Notes: generated from the letters alone by a model not told the origin. DNA of 51,317 bases from an uncultured Desulfobacteraceae bacterium (GCA_913041495.1 CAJWHT010000016.1:1-51317), one strand, 5' to 3'; counted from the first letter of the stretch, positions 41,564 through 51,226 are shown. Numbers and translations are program-made.

Positions 41564-43411
41564 ATGAAAAAACAGACAGCAGTAAATGAAAAATTAAGAA
41601 ACGTCGCCATCATTGCCCATGTTGACCATGGGAAGACCACCCTGGTGGATGCCATGTTCAAGCAGAGCGGCATGTTCCGTGAAGGCCAGGAGGTGGACGA
41701 CCGCCTCATGGACAGTATGGATCTGGAGCGGGAGCGGGGCATCACCATTTCCGCCAAGAACTGTTCGGTCACCTGCAAGGGGGTGAAGATCAACATTATC
41801 GATACCCCGGGCCATGCCGATTTCGGGGGGGAAGTGGAGCGGGCCCTGTCCATGGCGGACTCTGCGATTCTTCTGGTGGATGCCTCCGAAGGCCCGCTGC
41901 CCCAGACCCGGTTCGTTCTCAAGAAAACCTTTGAAGCCAATTTGCCGGTACTTGTCATTATCAACAAGATAGACCGGAAGGATGCCCGGCCGGACGAGGT
42001 GCTGGACATGGTCTATGATCTGTTCATCGATCTGGATGCCACCGAAGACCAACTGGACTTCACCTATCTGTATGCCATCGGCAGGGACGGGATCGTCAAG
42101 CGGGAACTGGAAGATGAGGTGGACAACCTTAAGGTGCTCTTTGACCTCATCACCGATGAAATGCCGCCCCCCTCCTATGATCCGCAAGCGCCGTTCCAGA
42201 TGCTGGTATCGGACCTCGGATATTCCGACTACCTGGGCAGGCTGGCCATCGGCAAGGTATTCAACGGTTCCGCCGCATCCAATGCCAGCCTGGTCTGCCT
42301 GGATGAAACCGGCAGCCAGCGCTCTCTCAAGGTATCCAAACTTCAGTCCTATGACGGCATGACGTTGAAACCGGTGGACCAGGCGGATACCGGGGATATC
42401 GTGGTGCTGTCCGGCATTGATGATGTAAAGATCGGGGATACTATCTGCACCTATGAAGCCCCCCTGGCACTGCCCCGGATCACCGTGGACGAGCCCACGG
42501 TGTTCATGCGGTTTGCCACCAATACCTCTCCTTTTTCAGGGCAGGAGGGCAAGTATGTTCAATCCAGGAAAATCCGGGAGCGCCTGCTCAAGGAAACCCT
42601 GCTCAACGTGGCCATTGCGGTTGAGGAAAGCACAGAAGATGACAGCTTTGTGGTCAAAGGCAGGGGCGAACTTCAGCTGGCCATCCTCATCGAAACCATG
42701 CGCCGGGAAAATTTTGAGATCTGCGTGGGACGGCCCCGGGTCATATACAGGCAAGAAAACGGCCAGACACTGGAACCTATCGAGCATCTCTTCGTGGACT
42801 GCGATGAAGACTTCATGGGAGTGGTGACCGAAAAGCTTTCCATCCGCAAGGGTAAGATGACCAATATGGTCAACAACGGCAAGGGCCGGGTACGGATTGA
42901 GTTCTCCATTCCCTCCCGCTCCCTGATCGGCTACCGGGACGAATTCATGACCGATACCCGGGGAACGGGGATTATGAACTCCTACCTGTCCGGCTACGAA
43001 CCCCATCGCGGGGAATTTCCGGTGCGCTACACCGGCTCCATCGTAGCGGACCGCCAGGGCAAAGCGGTGCCCTATGCCCTGTTCAACCTGGAGCCCCGGG
43101 GGCAGTTGTTCATTACGCCGGGCACCCAGGTTTATGAGGGTATGGTCATCGGCGAACACAACCGCCATTCGGACATTGACGTGAACCCCTGCAAGGAAAA
43201 AAAGCTCACCAATATGCGGGCCTCCGGCAAGGATGAGGCTACCATCTGCTCCCCGGTCAAACCCATGACCCTGGAGCAGGCCCTTCATTTTATAAGGGAT
43301 GATGAGATGGTGGAAGTCACCCCGGAGTCCATCCGAATCAGAAAGGTGGAACTCCATGGGGGCAAGCGCCATATCCTGGCCTGCAAGCAAAAGAAAAAAG
43401 ACAAGAAATAG
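41564..43411 (+). CDS. typA: Ribosome-associated GTPase TypA/BipA
   Basis: Translation-factor-like GTPase of 615 aa that binds ribosomes and helps 50S assembly and stress or low-temperature growth. The GTP motifs are AHVDHGKTT (P-loop), a DTPGHADFGG switch II segment, and NKIDR; the ERGITI motif is present in switch I/effector. The C-terminal EF-G III/V-like domains and the TypA-specific end (ATICSPVKPMTLEQALHFI) follow. It lies 47 nt after the dispersed repeat and is followed by a very long hairpin. Expression may be influenced by the repeat or by the stem-loop at 41396. Confidence 0.97.
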   Translation: MKKQTAVNEKLRNVAIIAHVDHGKTTLVDAMFKQSGMFREGQEVDDRLMDSMDLERERGITISAKNCSVTCKGVKINIIDTPGHADFGGEVERALSMADSAILLVDASEGPLPQTRFVLKKTFEANLPVLVIINKIDRKDARPDEVLDMVYDLFIDLDATEDQLDFTYLYAIGRDGIVKRELEDEVDNLKVLFDLITDEMPPPSYDPQAPFQMLVSDLGYSDYLGRLAIGKVFNGSAASNASLVCLDETGSQRSLKVSKLQSYDGMTLKPVDQADTGDIVVLSGIDDVKIGDTICTYEAPLALPRITVDEPTVFMRFATNTSPFSGQEGKYVQSRKIRERLLKETLLNVAIAVEESTEDDSFVVKGRGELQLAILIETMRRENFEICVGRPRVIYRQENGQTLEPIEHLFVDCDEDFMGVVTEKLSIRKGKMTNMVNNGKGRVRIEFSIPSRSLIGYRDEFMTDTRGTGIMNSYLSGYEPHRGEFPVRYTGSIVADRQGKAVPYALFNLEPRGQLFITPGTQVYEGMVIGEHNRHSDIDVNPCKEKKLTNMRASGKDEATICSPVKPMTLEQALHFIRDDEMVEVTPESIRIRKVELHGGKRHILACKQKKKDKK

Positions 43412-43421
43412 ATTCTGTTAT

Positions 43422-43461
43422 CCCCGTTGTCGCTGCCTTTCATTCGGCAGCGACGACGGGG
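43422..43461 (+). other. 16-bp stem-loop after typA without a U-tract
   Basis: CCCCGTTGTCGCTGCC (43422-43437) pairs with GGCAGCGACGACGGGG (43446-43461) with one G-U and an 8-nt loop TTTCATTC. No T-run follows, so it is not a classical Rho-independent terminator. It may be an mRNA-stabilising hairpin or act with Rho. Confidence 0.6.
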
Positions 43462-43503
43462 AGTCCCGCCTCTCAGTTCTTACCCTTATCTCTCGGAGTA
43501 CCC

Positions 43504-44532
43504 ATGAAAGAGCTTTCTTTAATCCAAACCATCGCCGAATTGCTGGAGGTGTCTGAACACCAGGTGCATCTCAGGCAGCAGGATGACAGCGTCACCGCTC
43601 GGATTTCCTATGTGTCCGTATCATCCGGCGACAGCCCCCGGAACCTCGTTGTAAAACAGAACCGGGGTGATTATTTGTCCGAGGACAACAAAAGGGAAAT
43701 TTGGTTTTATTCATGGGTGTGTTCGCAGCAGTCATCTCTGCCGGTCCCGAAATGTTATGCCTGCCGTTACGATGATAAGACCCTGGAAAGCCTCCTTGTT
43801 GTGGCTGATCATTCCCATACCCACGGTACCACCCAATGGCCCCTTCCCCCGGTGATGACGGACTGCCGGAAAGCTGTGGCTGCCATGGCGGATGTCCATT
43901 CCCGGTTTTGGGACCACACCGAACTTGAGGATACATTCGGTCCTGTTCCCGGAAGGGATTATTTCGCGCAAAGAGAAGGTCATTTCCTGGATATTCTGGT
44001 GTCTTTCAGCCGCGAAATTGGTGACCTGTTGAGCAACGAATACCGGGAGGTATTCCGCAAAGCCATCACCACTTACTATCCGATGATATCGGAGCGTCTG
44101 AGCACCAGGACGGGCATTACCCTCTGCCACGGGGATCTCCACGCCTGGAATTTCCTCTTTCCCCAAGATGATGTCGATCCCGTTTATATCATCGACTGGC
44201 AAAACTGGCAGATCGGCTTGGGTGTAGATGATCTGGCCTATATGGTTGGGCTCCACTGGGAACAGGAAAGAAAAGAACGATATGAAAGGGAATTGCTGGA
44301 TCTCTATTGCAATCGTTTAATTGAAAACGGCGTTCCGGGTTACATGTACGACCAATGCCTGTCAGACTATAACCTGGCTTTGATCGGGCAGTGCCTGGTC
44401 CCGTTGTGGCAGTGGGAGCATAAGGTGCCGGAACCGTTCTGGTGGCCCCATGTGGGGCGTGCCTGCCGGACGGCTGTGGATGTCTTTTCATCCAATCCGC
44501 AATTTTTGTCCAAGCCCTCAGACCAGAAGTAA
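43504..44532 (+). CDS. APH-family phosphotransferase (small-molecule kinase)
   Basis: 342 aa, cytosolic. The protein-kinase-like fold is seen by the lysine motif NLVVKQNRG, the catalytic loop LCHGDLHAWNFLF (HGD-x4-N) and the metal motif IIDWQNW. The segment between them resembles choline/aminoglycoside/ecdysteroid-type kinases. No resistance gene cluster is present, so it is more likely a metabolic kinase with an unknown hydroxylated substrate. The ATG at 43504 has only a weak Shine-Dalgarno, and the long hairpin at 43422-43461 sits in the leader. Confidence 0.88.
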   Translation: MKELSLIQTIAELLEVSEHQVHLRQQDDSVTARISYVSVSSGDSPRNLVVKQNRGDYLSEDNKREIWFYSWVCSQQSSLPVPKCYACRYDDKTLESLLVVADHSHTHGTTQWPLPPVMTDCRKAVAAMADVHSRFWDHTELEDTFGPVPGRDYFAQREGHFLDILVSFSREIGDLLSNEYREVFRKAITTYYPMISERLSTRTGITLCHGDLHAWNFLFPQDDVDPVYIIDWQNWQIGLGVDDLAYMVGLHWEQERKERYERELLDLYCNRLIENGVPGYMYDQCLSDYNLALIGQCLVPLWQWEHKVPEPFWWPHVGRACRTAVDVFSSNPQFLSKPSDQK

Positions 44533-44636
44533 AATCGTCCGTCATTTTTTTTCGCCGCCGGTTGTTTTTACGGATAAATGGGTGTATAAAACCCCGGTTT
44601 TGTACCACCGACTCAAAAATCAAGGAGATATATATC

Positions 44637-44831
44637 ATGTCAACCGTTACCACACTGATCCGGTACTGGGTTGCCGGTGAGGATTCCCGGCCCGGGCGTC
44701 AGGATTTCTGGAACCATCAGTTTCTGGCGGGAAAAACACGTGCCGGAAGATTTTGCTGGGAAGCATCCAAGGTAGGGTTTATCCTCTGCCTTTCCACCGG
44801 AATTTTCACAGGCCTGACCCGCATCATCTGA
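44637..44831 (+). CDS. Small protein, 64 aa, with very strong ribosome binding site
   Basis: ATG at 44637 is preceded by AAGGAGATATATATC, an excellent Shine-Dalgarno and spacer. The protein MSTVTTLIRYWVAGEDSRPG... has a basic, aromatic middle (DFWNHQFLAGKTRAG) and a short hydrophobic end (VGFILCLSTGIFTG) that could enter the membrane. No family recognised. It lies 104 nt after the kinase gene and is followed by a terminator, so it is plausible as an independent small membrane protein. The ribosome binding site and terminator are the evidence that it is real. Confidence 0.55.
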   Translation: MSTVTTLIRYWVAGEDSRPGRQDFWNHQFLAGKTRAGRFCWEASKVGFILCLSTGIFTGLTRII

Positions 44832-44868
44832 TGCCCGTCCGGGCGTGAAAGCCGAAAGCAAAAAAAAT

Positions 44869-44912
44869 AAAGCCCTGTAAAACGGAATCGTCTTTTTTTA
44901 CAGGGCTTTGTT
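44869..44912. terminator. Bidirectional terminator between the small ORF and potD
   Basis: Perfect 13-bp arms AAAGCCCTGTAAA (44869-44881) and TTTACAGGGCTTT (44897-44909) with T-rich flanks in both directions. It separates the plus-strand small ORF from the minus-strand pot operon. Confidence 0.88.
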
Positions 44913-44934
44913 TATTCCAGTTCTATTTTTTCTT

Positions 44935-45957
44935 TTACCTGGTTTTCAGTTTCTCCCAGTATTCCTCCAGTACCAGAAGGGCGTCGCCCACATCGGTCTG
45001 GAATTCTCCTTTTTCCACATCCGCCCTGGCCGGATAAACTGTTGGGTTGTCTCTCAGCTCCGGTGCCAGCATGGATACCGCAGTTTTATTGGGGCTGGCA
45101 TAGCCGATTTCCTCGCAGATGAGCTTGGCGATTGCAGGCTGCAGGACGAAATCGATGAAGGCATGGGCATTGTCCTTGTTTTTGGCGTTTTTGGGGATCA
45201 CCATGGAATCCACCCAGAAAATGGCCCCTTCCTCAGGATAGATGTACGTGATCTCGGGCATTTCTTCCGCGGCCATAAAGACTTCCCCGTTCCAGATCAT
45301 CCCCAGGAAAACTTCATGGTTGAGAAAGGGCTGTTTGGGAGAGTCCGAGGCAAACAGGCGGACATTGGGGAGCAGCTGGACCAGCAGTTCGTAGGCCTCC
45401 TTGATATGGGCGGGGTCCGTATCGTTGACCGAGTATCCCTTCATTTTAAGCCCCAGACCGAAGACTTCCCGCAGATCGTCCGTGAGCAGCACCCTGTTTT
45501 TGAATTCAGGTTTCCATAGGTCCTGCCAGGATGTGATCGCGTCCTTGATGTATGTGGTATTCACACCGATGGCGGTGGAGCCCCAAAGATAGGGGACACT
45601 GTAAGTATTGTCCGGGTCGTAGGGTTTGTTGAGCAGGGTGTCGTCCAGATGGTCGAGGTTTTTCAGCTTTGCCTTGTCAATGGGGCTGAGCAGGCCCTCG
45701 TTCTTCATCTTATGGACAAAATAGGTGGAGGGAAAGACCAGGTCGTAGCCGCCGGCATCCAGAAGCTTGACCTTTGCATACATGGACTCGTTGCTTTCAT
45801 AGGTAGCATAGGTCACTTTGATCCCGGTTTCCTTTGTAAACTGCGCAAGGACCTGGTCCGGCATATATTCGGTCCAGTTGTAGAGGTAAACGGTATTGCC
45901 GTCAGCCATGGCTGCGGCGGGAAAGAGCAGCATCAGAAAAACGATCAGCTTTTTCAT
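44935..45957 (-). CDS. potD: Spermidine/putrescine ABC transporter substrate-binding protein
   Basis: 340-aa periplasmic protein; signal peptide MKKLIVFLMLLFPAAAMA, then the PotD-type start NTVYLYNWTEYMP, which holds polyamine-binding residues. The tail region with IPKNAKNKDNAHAFIDFVL is family-typical. I chose ATG at 45957, since AGGAGAAAACCAA precedes it and the frame overlaps the potC stop by 4 bp (ATGA). The alternative start at 46029 is inside potC. It is last of the operon potA, potB, potC, potD. Polyamine specificity (spermidine, putrescine or other) cannot be set by eye. Confidence 0.95.
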   Translation of the reverse strand: MKKLIVFLMLLFPAAAMADGNTVYLYNWTEYMPDQVLAQFTKETGIKVTYATYESNESMYAKVKLLDAGGYDLVFPSTYFVHKMKNEGLLSPIDKAKLKNLDHLDDTLLNKPYDPDNTYSVPYLWGSTAIGVNTTYIKDAITSWQDLWKPEFKNRVLLTDDLREVFGLGLKMKGYSVNDTDPAHIKEAYELLVQLLPNVRLFASDSPKQPFLNHEVFLGMIWNGEVFMAAEEMPEITYIYPEEGAIFWVDSMVIPKNAKNKDNAHAFIDFVLQPAIAKLICEEIGYASPNKTAVSMLAPELRDNPTVYPARADVEKGEFQTDVGDALLVLEEYWEKLKTR

Positions 45958-46724
45958 TTGGTTTTCTCCTTTACCAGGTAATGGGCTGCGATAACTGAAA
46001 GCAGCGTAAAGATAAACATGAGGGTGCAAAGGGCATTGACCTCCGGCTTCACACCCAGTCTTACCATGGAATATATTTTCAGGGGAAGGATTTCAAATTC
46101 CGGCCCGGTAACAAAAAAGCTGACGATGACATCGTCCAGGGAGAGGGTGAAGCTCAGGAGCCATCCGGCAGCCACGGCAGGGGCGGTCATGGGCAGGATG
46201 ATGTGGCGAAAGATCTGGAATTCCCCGGCACCCAGGTCTTTGGCCGCATCAATGACTGCCGGGTCAAATCCGCTGATCCTGGCGTACACCGTGACGATGA
46301 CAAAGGGAAGACAGAAGGTTACGTGGGCCAGCAGCAGGGTGATAAATCCAAGTTTAAGTCCAAGAATCACAAACAGGCAGACCAGGGAGATTCCCATGAC
46401 AATATCCGGGCTCATCATGGTGGTGTACACCATGGCGTAAAGGGGCTTACGGCCGGTGAACCGGTAGCGGTAGAAAGCAAGGGCTCCCAGAGTGCCGATG
46501 GCGGTTGCCACGATGCTGGAAGTCACGGCCACCGTGATGGAGTTCACCATGGCGTCCATGAGCATCTCATTTTCAAAGAGTTTTGCATACCATTTGAGGG
46601 TGGCCCCTTTCCAAACGGTGGCGTACTTGGCGGCGTTAAAGGAGTATACGATCAGCACCAGGATGGGGATATACAGAAAAAGGTATACCAGGGTCAGGTA
46701 GGATCTTTTAAGCAGCGCCATCAC
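45954..46724 (-). CDS. potC: Spermidine/putrescine ABC transporter permease
   Basis: 256 aa, six hydrophobic helices. The permease cytoplasmic loop FDPAVIDAAKDLGAGEFQIFRHIILPMTAPAVAAGW carries the EAA-like motif. N-terminal YLPILVLIVYSFN fits PotC/PotI. It overlaps potD by 4 bp and potB by 4 bp, so all are translated together. Confidence 0.94.
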   Translation of the reverse strand: MMALLKRSYLTLVYLFLYIPILVLIVYSFNAAKYATVWKGATLKWYAKLFENEMLMDAMVNSITVAVTSSIVATAIGTLGALAFYRYRFTGRKPLYAMVYTTMMSPDIVMGISLVCLFVILGLKLGFITLLLAHVTFCLPFVIVTVYARISGFDPAVIDAAKDLGAGEFQIFRHIILPMTAPAVAAGWLLSFTLSLDDVIVSFFVTGPEFEILPLKIYSMVRLGVKPEVNALCTLMFIFTLLSVIAAHYLVKEKTK

Positions 46725-47596
46725 GCCTCCTCCATCACCGAGGTGTTGATCCGCTTCATGGTTTTAAAATAGATTGCCATCAACCCGAGCATCAACATGG
46801 TCAAAAATACACTGACGGCGGAACCGAAGGGCCAGTTGCCCGCCACCAGGAACTGGTTTTTGATCAGGTTGCCCAGGAGCATGGATTTGGCTCCCCCGAG
46901 AAGATCCGGTACGTAAAACAGTCCCATGGCCGGCAGGAAAACCATGATAGCCCCGGCCATGATCCCCGGCAGTGACAGGGGAAGGATGATCCGGGTGAAG
47001 ACCTGCACCGGTCTGGCACCCAGGTCAAAGGCCGCCTCCACCAGGCGAAAGTCCAGTTTTTCCAGGCTGGCATAGAGGGGCAGGATCATGAATGGCAGCA
47101 GGGTATACACCAGGCCGATATACACGGCGATGTCGGTGTAAAGTATCTCCAGCGGCAGCTTGATGATGCCTGCCGCCCGCAGCCAGGTATTGATGATACC
47201 GTTGGCCTTGAGAATGATAATTAACGCATAGGTCCGGATCAGGGAGGAGGTCCAGAAAGGAATGATTACAAGCAGCAGCAATGGCTTCTGCCAGCGTTTC
47301 CTGGTCCGGGCCAGGAAAAAGGCAAACGGAAATCCTACCAGCAGGCAGAGCAGGGTGGTCATGGCCGCATAGGCAAAGGACTTACCGAAGATTTTCAGGT
47401 ATACCGGATCTGCAAGGGCCATATAGCTTTCCAGGGAAAATGCAGGGGTAACAAAGGTGCGGGCATCCCGTTGAAGGACACTGACCACCGCGATCATCAG
47501 GGTAGGGACCACGATGAAGAGCAATGTCCAGGTGACCACCAGGGCGATGGCTGTGTTCCTGAAGGTCAGGATATGTGAAAGCCCCGGCTTATTCAT
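46721..47596 (-). CDS. potB: Spermidine/putrescine ABC transporter permease
   Basis: 291 aa with six helices, beginning with one long hydrophobic stretch (VTWTLLFIVVPTLMIAVVSV). The EAA-like loop is FRLVEAAFDLGARPVQVFTRIILPLSLPGIMAG. The segment RTYALIIILKANGIINTWL and the ILYTDIAVYIGLVYTLLPF region match PotB/PotH. It overlaps potA by 8 bp (start ATGAATAAG inside the potA end). Confidence 0.94.
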   Translation of the reverse strand: MNKPGLSHILTFRNTAIALVVTWTLLFIVVPTLMIAVVSVLQRDARTFVTPAFSLESYMALADPVYLKIFGKSFAYAAMTTLLCLLVGFPFAFFLARTRKRWQKPLLLLVIIPFWTSSLIRTYALIIILKANGIINTWLRAAGIIKLPLEILYTDIAVYIGLVYTLLPFMILPLYASLEKLDFRLVEAAFDLGARPVQVFTRIILPLSLPGIMAGAIMVFLPAMGLFYVPDLLGGAKSMLLGNLIKNQFLVAGNWPFGSAVSVFLTMLMLGLMAIYFKTMKRINTSVMEEA

Positions 47597-48677
47597 TCGG
47601 CAATACTACCTCCCATCCCTGGATCCAGGAGATGCAAACTGCCTCGTTCTGGGCGTAGAAGATTTCTTCTGCATCTTCGTTGAAAAATTCAGTGGTGGCA
47701 ATGCGTTTACCCGAATTCAGGCGGATGACCAGATCCACGGTGTTGCCCTTGTAGATCAGTTCCTCCACCCGGCCTTTCAAGTGGGGCTGGTCACAATCGT
47801 CGGATGCCCGCTGGATGACCATGTCTTCGGGTCTCAACAGGACCCGGATGTCCTGGTTGACGAAAAATCCCCTGCGGTTGCGGACGGTCATGGCCACATC
47901 CTCTACAAGAATATCCATCCAGTGGCCGTCCGTACCGGTGACCCTGCCGTCAAAGAAGTTGCTTTCACCGATGAAATCCGCCACAAACAGGTTGGCAGGC
48001 TCTTCGTAGATCTCCTTGGGTTCCCCCGTCTGTTCTATTTTACCGTTGTTCATCACCACGATCCGGTCCGACATGGTCAGGGCCTCTTCCTGATCGTGGG
48101 TCACAAAGATGAAGGTGATGCCCAGTTTCCGGTGGAGCTGCCGCAGTTCCAGGCGCATCTCTTTTCTCAGCTTGTGGTCCAGGGCGCTTAGGGGTTCGTC
48201 CAGAAGGAGGATCAGGGGTTCGTTGACAATGGCCCGGGCAATGGCCACCCGCTGCTGCTGCCCGCCGGAAAGACGCTGGATGCGGCGTTCACCGAATCCG
48301 GCAAGTTTCACCATGGCAAGGGCCTCTTCCACCTTCTCTAAGATTTCAGCCTCCGGCCGGCCCTTCAGGCTCAGGCCGAAGGCGATGTTCTGAAGGACTG
48401 TCATGTGGGGGAAGAGCGCATAGCTCTGAAAGACGGTGTTCACGTCCCGTTCTGCGGCAGGGATGTCGTTGCTGACAACCCCGTTGATGATCACCTGACC
48501 TTCGTCACAGGATTCCAGGCCTGCGATCATACGTAGCATGGTGGTTTTTCCGCACCCGGACGGCCCTAAGAGTGTGAGGAATTCCCCGCCGTAGATATCC
48601 AAGGAAATATTGTCCACCACGGTCTGGTTGTCAAACCCTTTGGTCACACCCTTGAAGGAGACGATCTGCTTGCCCAT
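47589..48677 (-). CDS. potA: Spermidine/putrescine ABC transporter ATPase
   Basis: 362 aa. Walker A GPSGCGKTT, the Q-loop, signature LSGGQQQRVAIARA and Walker B LILLLDEPLSALD followed by the H-loop VTHDQEEAL are all present. A C-terminal TOBE-type regulatory domain (about 270-362) is there, as in PotA. I prefer ATG at 48677, preceded by AAGGGGACT, over the GTG at 48692. It opens the pot operon, 16 nt after the CheY-like gene, with which it is likely co-transcribed. Confidence 0.95.
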   Translation of the reverse strand: MGKQIVSFKGVTKGFDNQTVVDNISLDIYGGEFLTLLGPSGCGKTTMLRMIAGLESCDEGQVIINGVVSNDIPAAERDVNTVFQSYALFPHMTVLQNIAFGLSLKGRPEAEILEKVEEALAMVKLAGFGERRIQRLSGGQQQRVAIARAIVNEPLILLLDEPLSALDHKLRKEMRLELRQLHRKLGITFIFVTHDQEEALTMSDRIVVMNNGKIEQTGEPKEIYEEPANLFVADFIGESNFFDGRVTGTDGHWMDILVEDVAMTVRNRRGFFVNQDIRVLLRPEDMVIQRASDDCDQPHLKGRVEELIYKGNTVDLVIRLNSGKRIATTEFFNEDAEEIFYAQNEAVCISWIQGWEVVLPNE

Positions 48678-48693
48678 AGTCCCCTTCTTCACA

Positions 48694-49083
48694 TCAGTTC
48701 AGCCACTCGGCCACGGACATGAGTTTTACGATCAGCTGATCCTCGTTAAAGGGCTTGCGGATAAAATCGGCAGCCCCCATGGACATGATTTTCTTGAAGG
48801 TGGCGTCGTTGGTCTGGGAGGTCAGCACCACAAAGGGGATCATTTTGTAGGCATCGTCGCGCTGGAGCTTGCTTAAGAGTTCCACCCCGTTCATCACCGG
48901 CATATTCAGGTCTGAAATGATCAGGTCGGGCCGTATGACGGTGACGGCATCCAGGGCCTGTTTGCCGTTGGTGGCCTGGGTGACTTTGCCCACCCCGTGT
49001 TTTTCAAGGCTTTTGACAATGAGCGTCCGCATGAGTGCTGCATCTTCCACCACCAATACTGACATGTCCTGAAGCTTTTTCAT
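48694..49083 (-). CDS. CheY-like response regulator
   Basis: 129 aa, one receiver domain: VLVVEDAALMRTLI, the phosphoacceptor in LIISDLNMPVMNG, the T/S in FVVLTSQTN and lysine in FIRKPFN. GAGG precedes the ATG by about 5 nt. It is placed between the hemerythrin chemoreceptor upstream and potA downstream. It could be the output of chemotaxis signalling from the receptor, or simply share the transcript. No CheA, CheW or CheR is present in this window. Confidence 0.9.
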   Translation of the reverse strand: MKKLQDMSVLVVEDAALMRTLIVKSLEKHGVGKVTQATNGKQALDAVTVIRPDLIISDLNMPVMNGVELLSKLQRDDAYKMIPFVVLTSQTNDATFKKIMSMGAADFIRKPFNEDQLIVKLMSVAEWLN

Positions 49084-49202
49084 CCCGTCCTCGTATTTAT
49101 TGGGTTGATTTCATAAATTAAACTGCGTGACTATACACGCACGCCCCGGATTACACAATTTAAAAAAATGTGAGGTTGTCTTTTGCATCCGGGGGGTTAG
49201 GC

Positions 49203-51092
49203 TTAGCTTGCCCGCCGTTTCAGGGGGGCTGCATCATTAGGCCGGGACATGGGTGTAAGGCCTTGGGCGGCTGCCATTTTATCCCTGAGAAACGAGGTAT
49301 AGGCCATATCGGTTTTCATGATATGGTTTTTCAGCCAGTCTTTGAGAAAGTCCATCAGGTCCATGGTTACGCTGGCCTTGCCTTCGGAAAATTCCTTGCC
49401 GAAAGCAGATACCTGTGCCACCAGCTCCTGGTGCACCTTCTTGTGGGCGGAGGTTTCCGGGTAGCCGAACCGGTCAAACTGCTCTTCTTCAAAACCGAAG
49501 TGGAATACGGTGTATTCGGTGAGGTCTTTGAGAATGCGCCCCACTTCTCCGGCGCCTTTCTGGCGGCGCATGGCCTTGTGAAGGGCGTTGACCAGGCGGA
49601 CCAGCTCTTTGTGCTGATCGTCGATTTCAGGAATGGCGGTTTCGAGTTTTGCGCCCCAGGTGATGATATCGGGAATATAGCGTTCCGCGGTGCCCGTCCC
49701 TGAGATGTCGCTGTCAGCCTGCCTGGAAACCTTGAATACGGAGATCATTTCGCGCAGACTCATGGATAGGGCGTCCAGGTCTCTGGCACCGTGGGTCAGG
49801 TGGCCGGCCTGCTCAGACATCTGGGCGGCCACGCAGTCCACCTGGGCGATGTCCGATGCAATCTCAGAGGCCACCAGGGAGCTTTGGGCCACGTTTTCGT
49901 TGACTTCGGAAATGCCGATGGAGGCCTGCTCGATATTGGCGGCCACTTCAGTGGCGGTGCGGGACTGTTCTTCCACGGATCTGGCAATATCATGGACAAT
50001 GTCGTCCACGTTGGAGATGACTTCAGAGATATTGCCCACCTCGTGAACCGTGTCCCTGGTGGACTGCTGGATGCCTTCAATTTTTTCCCGGATGCTCTGG
50101 GTGGCGTCTGCGGTCTGAGCGGCCAGGTTTTTGATTTCATCTGCGACCACGGCAAATCCTTTGCCGGCCTGTCCGGCCCGGGCCGCCTCGATGGTGGCAT
50201 TCAGGGCCAAAAGATTGGTCTGTTCTGCAATTTCGGTAATCACCTGGGTCACCTGGGTGATTTCCTTGGCCGCGTCACCCAGGTGGCCTACCTTTTCCCT
50301 GGCAAGATTCACCTGCTCTTTGGCGGCATTGGATATTTCGCCTGCATTGTCGCAGTTGCCGGCCACGCTGGAAATATTGTTCTGCATCTGGCCTGCAGCC
50401 TCGGCCACCATGGCGATGTTGGTGGAGGCCTGCTCACTTGCCGCAGCCACGGTATGCATACTGGTGTTCATCTCTTCGGCTGCTGCGGCTACGGAGTTGG
50501 ACCGGGTGTGGAGATCGGAGGAATCCTCATCCATCTGTTCGGATGCGGCGGACACCTCTGAAGATGCTGCGGCAATGGTTTCCGTTTTGCTGCCGATGTT
50601 CCGGATAATGTCGTCAAGGTTGGAGACGAAGGCGTCGAATTTCCCAGAAAGGATCCCCACTTCATCCTCCCTGGTCATGGAGAGCCGTATGGTCAGGTCT
50701 TTTTCATCCCCCTGGGTGGTTTTTTCCAATCCGTCGGATAACTGCTGCACCGGTTTGAAAAACAGAAAATGAAAGAGAATGCCGGCGGCAGCCATGACAC
50801 CTGCAATACAGGCCAGGGCGATGATGACCAGGGCACCCCGGGGGTCTGAGGCAAGCGTATGGGGAAGGGTGTTTAATTCAGTACGGACGGTGTTCAGGGC
50901 CGCTTTATCCTGTGCGCCTAACGCCTGGACATCGATACGGTCCAGTCGGGCTGCCAGATCCTGGGTGATACGGGCGGCAGTGGATGTCCGGACGGAACCT
51001 GCCGAGATGACAACGACGGTGAAGGCGATGCCGATAACTACAAAAAATGAAGCAGCCAGCTTTAAACTCAGGCTTTTCCTAAATAAAGACAT
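49203..51092 (-). CDS. Methyl-accepting chemotaxis protein with C-terminal bacteriohemerythrin domain
   Basis: 629 aa. Two N-terminal transmembrane helices flank a short periplasmic loop of about 55 residues, too small for a standard ligand-binding domain. A HAMP domain ([19 protein letters not shown]...) follows, then the MCP signalling domain with the hairpin tip [35 protein letters not shown]. Residues about 480-610 form a hemerythrin with diiron ligands in [26 protein letters not shown] and NHIMKTD. As in DcrH of Desulfovibrio, this suggests oxygen or redox sensing in the cytosol for oxygen avoidance. AAGGAG precedes the ATG. The CheY-like gene follows. Confidence 0.95.
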   Translation of the reverse strand: MSLFRKSLSLKLAASFFVVIGIAFTVVVISAGSVRTSTAARITQDLAARLDRIDVQALGAQDKAALNTVRTELNTLPHTLASDPRGALVIIALACIAGVMAAAGILFHFLFFKPVQQLSDGLEKTTQGDEKDLTIRLSMTREDEVGILSGKFDAFVSNLDDIIRNIGSKTETIAAASSEVSAASEQMDEDSSDLHTRSNSVAAAAEEMNTSMHTVAAASEQASTNIAMVAEAAGQMQNNISSVAGNCDNAGEISNAAKEQVNLAREKVGHLGDAAKEITQVTQVITEIAEQTNLLALNATIEAARAGQAGKGFAVVADEIKNLAAQTADATQSIREKIEGIQQSTRDTVHEVGNISEVISNVDDIVHDIARSVEEQSRTATEVAANIEQASIGISEVNENVAQSSLVASEIASDIAQVDCVAAQMSEQAGHLTHGARDLDALSMSLREMISVFKVSRQADSDISGTGTAERYIPDIITWGAKLETAIPEIDDQHKELVRLVNALHKAMRRQKGAGEVGRILKDLTEYTVFHFGFEEEQFDRFGYPETSAHKKVHQELVAQVSAFGKEFSEGKASVTMDLMDFLKDWLKNHIMKTDMAYTSFLRDKMAAAQGLTPMSRPNDAAPLKRRAS

Positions 51093-51201
51093 GCGGGGGA
51101 ATTCTCCTTAGTGTGCATTTCGTTAAAAATACGAGTCAAACCCGGTATCTATATCAGTTTTTTGGAAAAATTCAAATTAGATTAGAATAAGAAAAATGAT
51201 G

Positions 51202-51226
51202 CGGGGGAGGTGCGGCACCTCCCCCG
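51202..51226 (-). terminator. Terminator for the partial gene at the window's right edge
   Basis: Arms CGGGGGAGGTG (51202-51212) and CACCTCCCCCG (51216-51226) are perfect 11-bp inverted repeats with a CGG loop. On the minus strand the hairpin is followed by CATCATTTTTCTT, downstream of the stop at 51250. Confidence 0.82.

Noticed and set aside
41377-41589. 70-aa plus-strand frame containing repeat copy B
   Set aside because: No Shine-Dalgarno, no conserved start codon between copies, and it overlaps the typA start. Treated as a repeat, not a gene.
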